This document shows, one piece after another, positions 6,356 through 12,139 of a DNA stretch of 18,756 nucleotides. Position 1 is the stretch's first letter, and each line of letters starts with the position of its first letter. A program made the translations under genes and the position numbers. Source of the DNA: UBA1189 sp045126595 (GTDB taxonomy: Bacteria; Bacteroidota; Bacteroidia; Bacteroidales; Bacteroidaceae); assembly GCA_045126595.1 (NCBI GenBank), contig JBGVOS010000107.1:1-18756 (forward strand), written 5' to 3'. The notes beneath the pieces are model-generated. The model searched no databases. It was not told the DNA's origin and saw nothing but the letters and a program-made list of their open reading frames with translations.

Positions 6356-8050
6356 TCAGCAATCCATAGCATTCATCATCATCACGTTCACAGCTCCGCC
6401 CGGAGGTGTCATGGGCATCACATTCTCATTTTCCATGATGGCTACTTCGAGCAGGTAGGGGCCATCGGTCGTAAGCATGGTGTTGATGGCATCGGCCAGC
6501 TGGGCGCGTTCGGTGACAGTCTGTGAGGCAATGCCGTAGGCATCGGCAATCTTCATATAATCAGGGTTGAGCATGGGAGTGCATGAGTAGCGTTTGTTGA
6601 AGAAGAGTTCCTGCCATTGGCGCACATTGCCCAAGTAGTTGTTGTTGAGCAGAATCATCTTCACCGGTGCGCCAGTTTCCATGATGGTACCGAACTCCTG
6701 AATGCTCATCTGTATGCCGCCGTCGCCCATGAAGAGGCAAACCGTGCGGTCGGGGGCACCGAAGGTGGCGCCGATGGCTGCAGGGATACCGAAGCCCATG
6801 GTGCCGAGGCCGCCCGAGGTGATGATGCTGCGCTTCTGTGTGTACTGGAAGTAGCGGGCCGACATCATCTGGTTCTGGCCTACGTCGGTGACGAGGATGG
6901 CCTTGTTGCCCGATGCCTCACTTACGGCACGGGCTACCTCGCCCATGCGTAGCGGACCCTCTTCGGGGTGTATGGCCTGACGGATGACCTCGTTCCACTC
7001 CTTTTCTTCATAGGGAGCGAAGCTGTCAATCCATTCCGTATGTTTGTTCTCGTTGATAGCTGCGGTGAGACGTGCCAAAGTTTCTTTGCAGTCGCCCAAT
7101 ACAGCTACGTCAGCGTGTACATTCTTGTTAATCTCAGCAGGGTCTATGTCGAGGTGGATGACCTTGGCCTGCTTGGCATAGGCATCGAGGCGACCCGTTA
7201 CACGGTCGTCGAAGCGCATACCTACGGCGATGAGCAGGTCACACTCGTTGGTCTTGGTGTTGGGGCCGAGGTTACCGTGCATGCCCAACATGCCCTTGCG
7301 CAAGCGGTGTCCGTGCGGCAGGGTAGAGAGTCCCAGCAGGGTGCATCCTACGGGAATGTCGGCCTTCTCCACAAAGGCATGCAACTCCTCGGTGGCGTTA
7401 CCCAGCTCTACCCCCTGGCCTGAGAGGAGCAGGGGACGCTCGGCGGCATTGATGAGGGCTGCTGCCTCCTCGATGCTTACGGGGTCGGTTTCGGGTACGG
7501 CGATGTAGCCACGCTCCACGTTTATGGTCTCGGGCTTGAAGTCCACCATACCTACCTGTGCATTCTTGGCAAAGTCGAGCACTACAGGACCGGGACGTCC
7601 GCTACCGGCGATATAGAAAGCGCGTGCTACGGCCCAGGCAATGTCCTCGGGACGGCGCACCTGATAGCTCCACTTGGTGATAGGCTGTGTCACACCCACG
7701 AGGTCCACCTCCTGGAAGGCATCGGTGCCAAGGAAGTTGGCAGCCACCTGTCCGGCAATGACCACGATGGGGGTACTGTCGAGCATGGCATCGGCCACAC
7801 CCGTTATGGTGTTGGTGGCACCCGGTCCGCTCGTTACGATGCATACGCCCACCTTGCCCGACGAGCGTGCATAGCCCTGTGCAGCATGGGCGGCACCCTG
7901 TTCGTGACGTACGAGTACCTGCTTGAAATCATTCTGATGGTCGAACATGGCATCAAACACGGGCATAATGCTACCGCCGGGGTATCCGAATACGGTATCT
8001 ACGCCCTCGTGGATGAGTGCCTGCATGAGTGCTTCTGAACCTGTAATCAT
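6356..8050 (-). CDS. ilvB: Acetolactate synthase catalytic (large) subunit
   Basis: This encodes 564 residues. It is a thiamine-diphosphate enzyme that condenses pyruvate with pyruvate or 2-oxobutyrate, the first committed step of valine/leucine and isoleucine synthesis. MITGSEALMQALIHEGVDTV opens the ThDP PYR domain. FGYPGG follows, and the catalytic Glu50 is in RHEQGAAHAAQGYARSSGKV. The ThDP/Mg motif GDGG (442-445) continues to LNNNYLGNVRQWQ (468-480). The FAD-domain region is present in between. The ATG at 8050 is chosen because an upstream in-frame TTG at 8101 would translate through the attenuator terminator at 8064-8092. The gene is controlled by the leader described at 8142-8219. Confidence 0.96.
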   Translation of the reverse strand: MITGSEALMQALIHEGVDTVFGYPGGSIMPVFDAMFDHQNDFKQVLVRHEQGAAHAAQGYARSSGKVGVCIVTSGPGATNTITGVADAMLDSTPIVVIAGQVAANFLGTDAFQEVDLVGVTQPITKWSYQVRRPEDIAWAVARAFYIAGSGRPGPVVLDFAKNAQVGMVDFKPETINVERGYIAVPETDPVSIEEAAALINAAERPLLLSGQGVELGNATEELHAFVEKADIPVGCTLLGLSTLPHGHRLRKGMLGMHGNLGPNTKTNECDLLIAVGMRFDDRVTGRLDAYAKQAKVIHLDIDPAEINKNVHADVAVLGDCKETLARLTAAINENKHTEWIDSFAPYEEKEWNEVIRQAIHPEEGPLRMGEVARAVSEASGNKAILVTDVGQNQMMSARYFQYTQKRSIITSGGLGTMGFGIPAAIGATFGAPDRTVCLFMGDGGIQMSIQEFGTIMETGAPVKMILLNNNYLGNVRQWQELFFNKRYSCTPMLNPDYMKIADAYGIASQTVTERAQLADAINTMLTTDGPYLLEVAIMENENVMPMTPPGGAVNVMMMNAMDC

Positions 8051-8063
8051 AATTATTACTACC

Positions 8064-8092
8064 AAAAAACCTTCCTCACGGGTGAGAAAGGT
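8064..8092 (-). terminator. Attenuator terminator in the ilvBNC leader
   Basis: The transcript carries a 10-bp stem ACCUUUCUCA / UGAGGAAGGU (complements of 8083-8092 and 8069-8078, one U-G wobble) with a CCCG tetraloop. A run of U follows (complement of 8064-8068, plus the last paired U). It lies 14 nt before the ilvB ATG and after the leader peptide. The wobble makes it work only on the minus strand, as expected for a terminator in this leader. Confidence 0.85.
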
Positions 8093-8120
8093 GCTTTTCA
8101 ATGTTATAAACTAATACCCA

Positions 8121-8207
8121 ATGATTCTCACTCCTATCCCTTTACAAGGATAGAATGTCGGCGACGACCAGTGAAGACTGCTTGCGCTCGGCCTGTATGA
8201 GAATCAT
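8121..8207 (-). promoter_or_regulatory. Alternative stems of the ilv attenuator (protector and antiterminator)
   Basis: Region 1 (AUGAUUCUCA, complement of 8198-8207) lies within leader codons 5-8, Met-Ile-Leu-Ile. It is perfectly complementary over 10 nt to region 2 (UGAGAAUCAU, complement of 8121-8130). Region 2 overlaps GUGAGAA (complement of 8125-8131), which can instead pair with UUCUCAC (complement of 8082-8088), the 5' arm of the terminator. A nested 8-bp hairpin (8134-8141 with 8146-8153, one wobble) has the leader stop codon in its loop. Stalling on Ile/Leu codons would mask region 1, free region 2 and favour antitermination. Free passage would favour termination. The pairings are seen directly; the switching is inference. 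Confidence 0.75.
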
Positions 8208-8219
8208 GTTTTCTTTCAT
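8142..8219 (-). CDS. ilvL: ilv operon leader peptide (25 residues)
   Basis: ATG AAA GAA AAC ATG opens a 25-codon frame that ends at TAA. It contains three Ile, four Leu and two Val: MKENMILIQAERK, then QSS, LVVAD and ILSL. This is nine branched-chain codons out of 25. It begins about 11 nt after the predicted start of transcription and lies upstream of the terminator at 8064-8092 and of ilvB. Regulatory codons Ile6-Leu7-Ile8 coincide with region 1 of the alternative RNA stems. This is the arrangement of the classical ilv attenuation leaders of enterobacteria. The symbol is by analogy in role, not by sequence similarity. The peptide itself probably has no function beyond ribosome stalling. Confidence 0.78.
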   Translation of the reverse strand: MKENMILIQAERKQSSLVVADILSL

Positions 8220-8236
8220 ATCTCACTTATTGGCTG

Positions 8237-8244
8237 CAAATGTA
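8237..8244 (-). promoter_or_regulatory. -7 box of the ilv operon promoter
   Basis: On the minus strand TACATTTG (then CAGCC) matches the Bacteroidetes -7 box TAnnTTTG exactly. No clear TTTG is seen at -33. Transcription should start near 8230, giving a leader of about 180 nt before ilvB. The upstream 8245-8371 stretch is AT-rich and otherwise shows nothing. Confidence 0.65.
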
Positions 8245-8354
8245 AATATAAAATCCCGTAAGTACTAATAAATTTTAATCTTTTTTCGTTGATTTGTATA
8301 ATTTTGTTTTCTGTTCCTTATATATTATATATAATGTGTATATAGTACTCTTTT

Positions 8355-8392
8355 GATGAGACTTTCAACTTTTAATTCGCTTCAGTCTCATC
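8355..8392. repeat. Inverted repeat across the stop of the lipoprotein gene
   Basis: GATGAGACT (8355-8363) and AGTCTCATC (8384-8392) form a 9-bp stem with a 20-nt loop holding the stop codon. No T-run follows, so it is a weak terminator candidate at best. Confidence 0.4.
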
Positions 8393-9199
8393 TCGGCGTG
8401 CTTGTCGCTGCTCGTAAAAGGCAATGCGTCGTGCTAGTTCCTCTTGTTGGGTTTGCAATGTGGCTACGGCCTGCAGCGTAGCTGCGAGTTCGGCCACTTG
8501 GGCAAGTGCCTGTGCATCGGCTTTGGCGAAGGGAACCTGCGGCTTGCTTTTCTCACCGATGAGGGTGACCTTGAGGGTTGCGTACTGGGCTACGAAGTGT
8601 GCCACATCGGGTGTGGCTGCAAAGTCGGTGCGCTCGGTGCGTCCTGTGGCATCGCTCATCACGTAGGGCGTGGCAGTGGGCTGCAGCTCCACGTAACTTC
8701 CGTCGGGGGCGGTGAAGCGCAGTGTCTGTGGAGTGATGGGGCGACCGCGGTAGAAGGCGGTGATGGTGAACGTGCCGCGCTCATCGGTCTGTGGGCGCAG
8801 ATAGCTCTTGCCTACGTTCTTCTCGGTACGGTGGCGCGAGGCATAGTAGGTGCCTATGTCCTGGTATCGCGCGTCTTTGTCTAAATAGAGGGCAGCGGCC
8901 AAAGGCTCTACCTTGCCCTTGGCGGCAGTGAGCAGGCTGTCGGTATAGGCCTTGCCGGTGCGGACCTCGGCAAGCTCAACGTCAATGAGGAGAGCTTGGG
9001 CTTGGGTGCGAGTCTCGAAGGCCTTGGGGTATAGTTGCTTGATACTGTCAATCTGCAGTTTGGCAAGGGCATATTGCTGGTTGGCATACGATTGTTGGGC
9101 ACGGAGGAGGTAAGGCTGTGCCTGCTTCTCTATGTCTTCGGCGCAGTTGGCCAGCAGGAGGCCAGTTGTGAGGGTGAGGAGGAGGTTGCGTAGTCTCAT
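8372..9199 (-). CDS. Putative lipoprotein, unknown function
   Basis: This encodes 275 residues. The N-terminus MRLRNLLLTLTTGLLLANC is a lipoprotein signal with Cys19 as the lipidation site, though the lipobox (L-A-N-C) is atypical at -1. Residues 20-75 form a Gln/Ala-rich helical segment (AQQSYANQQYALAKLQIDSI) that resembles a TPR-like or coiled-coil helix pair. About residues 110-215 look like beta-strands (TFTITAFYRGRPITPQTLRF). The last 60 residues are an Ala/Gln/Glu-rich coiled coil (LAATLQAVATLQTQQEELAR). I do not recognise a named family. It is monocistronic, divergent from cca, and ends about 130 bp upstream of the ilv promoter. No clear promoter was found, only a near-match TAATTTTA at the complement of 9222-9229. 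Confidence 0.8.
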   Translation of the reverse strand: MRLRNLLLTLTTGLLLANCAEDIEKQAQPYLLRAQQSYANQQYALAKLQIDSIKQLYPKAFETRTQAQALLIDVELAEVRTGKAYTDSLLTAAKGKVEPLAAALYLDKDARYQDIGTYYASRHRTEKNVGKSYLRPQTDERGTFTITAFYRGRPITPQTLRFTAPDGSYVELQPTATPYVMSDATGRTERTDFAATPDVAHFVAQYATLKVTLIGEKSKPQVPFAKADAQALAQVAELAATLQAVATLQTQQEELARRIAFYEQRQARRDETEAN

Positions 9200-9314
9200 A
9201 AAATTATATTGTTTCGTGCCGTAAAATTAGTACTATTCTTTCATATATTATATGATAAAGGCAAAAAAAGTGAAAAGGTGGGGTGAGGAGAGGGTGAAAA
9301 TAGTTTTTTTTGAG

Positions 9315-9322
9315 TAACTTCG
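9315..9322 (+). promoter_or_regulatory. Probable -7 box for cca
   Basis: TAACTTCG, followed by CGG, is another TAnnTTCG variant of the Bacteroidetes -7 box. No TTTG is found at -33. It lies 21 bp before the cca ATG, so the leader would be short. Confidence 0.45.
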
Positions 9323-9343
9323 CGGTTCAAAACGAAAGGAACT

Positions 9344-10780
9344 ATGCGACATATATCACCCGAAGAACTGAAGAAGATGTTCGACACAAAGCTGTTTCAC
9401 CTCATCGGTGACACGGCCGACGAACTGGGACTCGAATGTTACGTCGTGGGCGGCTACGTGCGCGACCTCTACTTGGAGCGTCCCTCGAAGGATATCGACG
9501 TGGTCGTAGTGGGCAGCGGCATCAAGATGGCCGAGGCATTGCGCAAACGTCTGGGACGCGGAGCCCACGTGAGCATTTTCCGCCATTTCGGTACGGCTCA
9601 GCTCAAGTGGCGCGATATGGAAGTCGAGTTTGTGGGCGCCCGTAAGGAGTCCTACACGCACGACTCGCGCAAACCTATCGTCGAGGATGGTACTCTGGAG
9701 GACGACCAGAACCGCCGCGACTTTACCATCAACGCTCTCGCCGTGTGCCTCAATGCCGAGCACTATGGTGAACTTACCGACCCCTTCGACGGCCTGCTTG
9801 ACATGGAGGACCGCCTTATCTGCACACCTCTCGACCCCGATGTGACCTTCAGCGACGACCCCTTGCGCATGATGCGCTGCATACGTTTTGCCACGCAGCT
9901 CAACTTCTATATCGAGGAGGAGACCTTCGAATCGCTCACGCGTAATGCCGAGCGCATCAAGATCATTTCCAAGGAGCGCATCATTGACGAACTCAACAAA
10001 ATTATCGCTTCGCCCATCCCCTCGAAGGGCTTCGTAGAACTCGACCGTTGCGGTCTGTTGCCCCTCATTTTTCCCGAGTTGGCTGCTTTGCAGGGAGTGG
10101 AGGCCGTGAATGGTCGCAAGCATAAGGACAACTTCTACCACACCCTCGAGGTGCTCGACAATATTGCCCGCCAAACCGACAACCTGTGGCTGCGCTGGGC
10201 GGCACTGCTCCACGATATAGGCAAGCCCCGCACCAAGCGCTGGGATCAGCGCCTGGGATGGACCTTTCACAATCACAACTTCATTGGTGAGAAGATGGTA
10301 CCCAATATCTTCCGCGCCATGAAGCTCCCCATGAACGAAAAGATGAAGTATGTGCAGAAACTCGTGGGCCTGCACATGCGACCCATCGTGATTGCCGACG
10401 AGGAAGTCACCGACAGCGCCGTACGCCGTCTGCTCTTTGAGGCGGGCGACGATATTGACGACCTGATGATGCTGTGCGAGGCCGACATCACCTCGAAGAA
10501 CGAGATGCGCAAGCAGCGATTCCTCGATAATTTCCGCCTCGTGCGCGTGAAGCTCAAGGACCTCGAGGAGCGCGACCGCATACGCAACTTCCAGCCCCCT
10601 GTCGATGGCGAGGAAATTATGCGTACCTTCGGCCTCACCCCCTGTGCCGAGGTGGGTGCCCTCAAGATGAGCATCAAGGATGCCATCCTCGATGGCGTCA
10701 TCCCCAACGAGCACGATGCCGCCTACGAGTATATGATGAAGAAAGCCAAAGAAATGGGGCTTAGTCGAGTTGAAAGTTGA
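9344..10780 (+). CDS. cca: CCA tRNA nucleotidyltransferase / poly(A) polymerase family protein with HD domain
   Basis: This 478-residue enzyme is expected to add or repair the 3' CCA end of tRNAs in the cytoplasm. The class II nucleotidyltransferase motif GGYVRDLYLERPSKDIDVVV spans 36-55, with metal-binding Asp50 and Asp52. The family motif RRDFTINAL (124-132) and the neck motif FSDDPLRMMRCIRFATQL (169-186) follow. An HD phosphohydrolase domain has His290-Asp291 in LLHDIGKPRTKRW, plus FHNHNFIGEKM. A separate poly(A) polymerase activity cannot be excluded from sequence alone. The last residues (VES) are encoded by the simple repeat that fills the junction with the next gene. The ATG at 9344 gives a standard N-terminus. 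Confidence 0.94.
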   Translation: MRHISPEELKKMFDTKLFHLIGDTADELGLECYVVGGYVRDLYLERPSKDIDVVVVGSGIKMAEALRKRLGRGAHVSIFRHFGTAQLKWRDMEVEFVGARKESYTHDSRKPIVEDGTLEDDQNRRDFTINALAVCLNAEHYGELTDPFDGLLDMEDRLICTPLDPDVTFSDDPLRMMRCIRFATQLNFYIEEETFESLTRNAERIKIISKERIIDELNKIIASPIPSKGFVELDRCGLLPLIFPELAALQGVEAVNGRKHKDNFYHTLEVLDNIARQTDNLWLRWAALLHDIGKPRTKRWDQRLGWTFHNHNFIGEKMVPNIFRAMKLPMNEKMKYVQKLVGLHMRPIVIADEEVTDSAVRRLLFEAGDDIDDLMMLCEADITSKNEMRKQRFLDNFRLVRVKLKDLEERDRIRNFQPPVDGEEIMRTFGLTPCAEVGALKMSIKDAILDGVIPNEHDAAYEYMMKKAKEMGLSRVES

Positions 10781-10875
10781 AAGATGAAAGTGGAGAGTGC
10801 CATTCGGATGGCGACTTTCATCTCTTAACCTCTTGTTTTCATCTTTGTTTTAACTTTCATCTTTCATCTTTCCAC
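10769..10875 (+). repeat. GAAAG/CTTTC simple-repeat junction with inverted repeat
   Basis: A left array of TGAAAG-type units (10769-10793) and a right array of CTTTCAT-type units (10853-10872) are inverted relative to each other. The longest perfect pairing is 13 bp, GAAAGATGAAAGT (10779-10791) with its complement (10853-10865). A further GACTTTCATC copy lies at 10813-10822. It overlaps the cca stop and fills the region up to the probable TTG start of the next gene. Confidence 0.75.
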
Positions 10876-11499
10876 TTGTTACACCACCTCATCGCCCAGG
10901 GCGAACACCAGCAGCAGGATTTCAAGTATGAAATCTCCGATGCGCGCAAGATTGCGCGCACTTTGTCTGCTTTTGCCAATACGGAAGGTGGACGATTGCT
11001 CATCGGCGTGAAGGACAATGGCAAGATTGCCGGTGTGCGCAGCGATGAAGAGATATACATGGTGGAGGCTGCTGCAGCCATTTACTGTGTGCCGCCCGTA
11101 GCGTGCCACATGACCGTGCATCGCGTCGAGGGGCGCGGTGTGGTGATTGCCGAGGTGGAGCGCTCCGAGCAGCGTCCCGTGCGTGCCCGTCTCGACGATG
11201 ACAGCCTCTGTGCCTTCATGCGCATTGCCGATGAGAATATCGTGGCTTCGCCCGTTCAGATGGCGCTATGGCGCGAAGAGGGTAGGGACGGTGGTGCGCT
11301 GCTCCCCTTCACGGCGCGTGAGCAGCAGTTGCTGCGCCTCCTCGCCGAAGCCCCCGAGCCGCTTACCCTCAATCGCTTTGCTCGCTTGGGCCGCTTGCCC
11401 CGCTATCGTGCCGTGCAGCTCTTGGCGCAGTTCATCCGCTTCGGGTTGGTAGAGCAGCAGTTCGTGGGGCACACGTTCGTATATGTGGCTGTAGGTTAA
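10876..11499 (+). CDS. AlbA_2 (Schlafen-type) ATP-binding domain protein
   Basis: This encodes about 207 residues if it starts at TTG 10876. An AlbA_2 domain occupies about residues 8-125. QGEHQQQDFKYEISDARKIA is followed by AFANTEGGRLLIGVKDNGKI, the family's nucleotide-associated core. The C-terminal 70 residues (FTAREQQLLRLLAEA, then LNRFARLGRLPRYRAVQLLA) look like a winged-helix DNA-binding domain, so a transcriptional or nucleic-acid role is plausible but unproven. No ATG precedes the domain in frame. The open frame extends back to 10777, but only through the simple repeat. TTG 10876 places the start just before LLHHLIAQGEH, so it is preferred. It lies 95 bp after cca on the same strand and may be co-transcribed. 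Confidence 0.75.
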   Translation: MLHHLIAQGEHQQQDFKYEISDARKIARTLSAFANTEGGRLLIGVKDNGKIAGVRSDEEIYMVEAAAAIYCVPPVACHMTVHRVEGRGVVIAEVERSEQRPVRARLDDDSLCAFMRIADENIVASPVQMALWREEGRDGGALLPFTAREQQLLRLLAEAPEPLTLNRFARLGRLPRYRAVQLLAQFIRFGLVEQQFVGHTFVYVAVG

Positions 11500-11553
11500 T
11501 CTATATATCGTGCTGTGCTAATAAATATGACACGGCAAAGATTAGGTAAAGAT

Positions 11554-11951
11554 TTAGGCAAACTTTTTCTACGTATCTAATTAACTATCAGTGTGTAAAG
11601 TTGTCGCTTAGGCAAACTTATGTGGCTTGTCTGATTTTTCCGTATTTTTAGTGAAGGAAGTACTTGGTGACAACATGTGCATCCCATGCCCTACATCCGC
11701 GTGTACGGTCGCGAGCATCCACGTGTACGGTCGCGACAAGACGCGCGTATGCTCGCCTGCAGTTGACTGGAGATGCATAGCCCATTATCTATGGCAGGGA
11801 AACGCATTGTCAAATATAAACTTCCGTAGATAGTCTCGTGGATTACCTCAAACTTTTTGATGAGTGCAAAAAACAATTCATTGCCACTTTGCCTAAATGT
11901 ATGTCTTATACGCTGATAATCATTGGAATTATATGCGTAAACTTTGCCTAA
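11554..11951. mobile_element. Possible MITE-like element or recombination-site remnant with imperfect inverted arms
   Basis: The 640-bp gene-free stretch 11500-12139 contains two collinear arms in opposite orientation. The left arm has TTAGGCAAACTT (11554), ACGTATCTAATT (11571), TATCAGTGTGTAA (11586) and TTAGGCAAACTT (11608). Read on the minus strand from 11951, the right arm has TTAGGCAAAGT, ACGCATATAATT (11938-11927), TATCAGCGTATAA (11918-11906) and TTAGGCAAAGT (11896-11886). The spacing of first to last block is 54 and 55 bp. The interior (11620-11885) has no credible gene. A non-autonomous element, a degenerate invertible segment or a recombinase site are all possible. No target duplication was seen, and the outer limits are uncertain. 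Confidence 0.45.
11694..11737 (+). repeat. 22-bp GC-rich tandem repeat (two copies)
   Basis: Two adjacent 22-bp units (11694-11715 and 11716-11737) share CGTGTACGGTCGCGA exactly and differ at two positions overall. GCGAGCAT (11711-11718) is the inverted complement of ATGCTCGC (11749-11756), so the region can fold. It is conspicuously GC-rich against an AT-rich surrounding. Confidence 0.75.
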
Positions 11952-12070
11952 AGTTGTTGATGAGCGAGTACAACGCTATGCAGAACACAGGCAACTTCAG
12001 TATAAAGCACTAATTCTTTTTCCGAACGGTGTGCAGATAAGGGATATTGGTTAGATTGTATTATTTAAAC

Positions 12071-12112
12071 AAGATAGCTACATATCTCCTCGGGGAGATA
12101 TGTAGCTATCTT
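12071..12112. terminator. Long hairpin terminator after rseP
   Basis: A perfect 19-bp stem (12071-12089 with 12094-12112, arms AAGATAGCTAC and its complement at the base) has a TCGG loop. T-runs flank it on the plus side, and TTGTTTAAATAA follows on the minus side. It is 28 bp beyond the rseP stop, so it most likely ends the minus-strand operon. It may also stop plus-strand transcription. Confidence 0.88.
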
Positions 12113-12139
12113 TTCCTGTATTGGGAAATACTGCTTCTG

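Noticed and set aside
8051..8101. Upstream TTG extension of ilvB by 17 residues
   Set aside because: It would translate through the attenuator hairpin and U-run, and the extra residues do not fit the acetolactate synthase N-terminus, which begins at MITGSEAL.
9356..10714. A 452-residue open frame on the minus strand opposite cca
   Set aside because: It is a shadow of a GC-biased real gene. The plus frame has all CCA-enzyme motifs, while the minus translation has no recognisable domain or start signals.
11507..11536. GCTGTG/CACGGC inverted repeat after the AlbA_2 gene
   Set aside because: The 6-bp stem with a wobble, 13-nt loop and no T-run is too weak to call a terminator.
11627..11876. Two short overlapping frames (68 and 61 residues) on opposite strands in the gene-free gap
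   Set aside because: They lie over the GC-rich tandem repeat, have no family resemblance, no promoter and no good start context.
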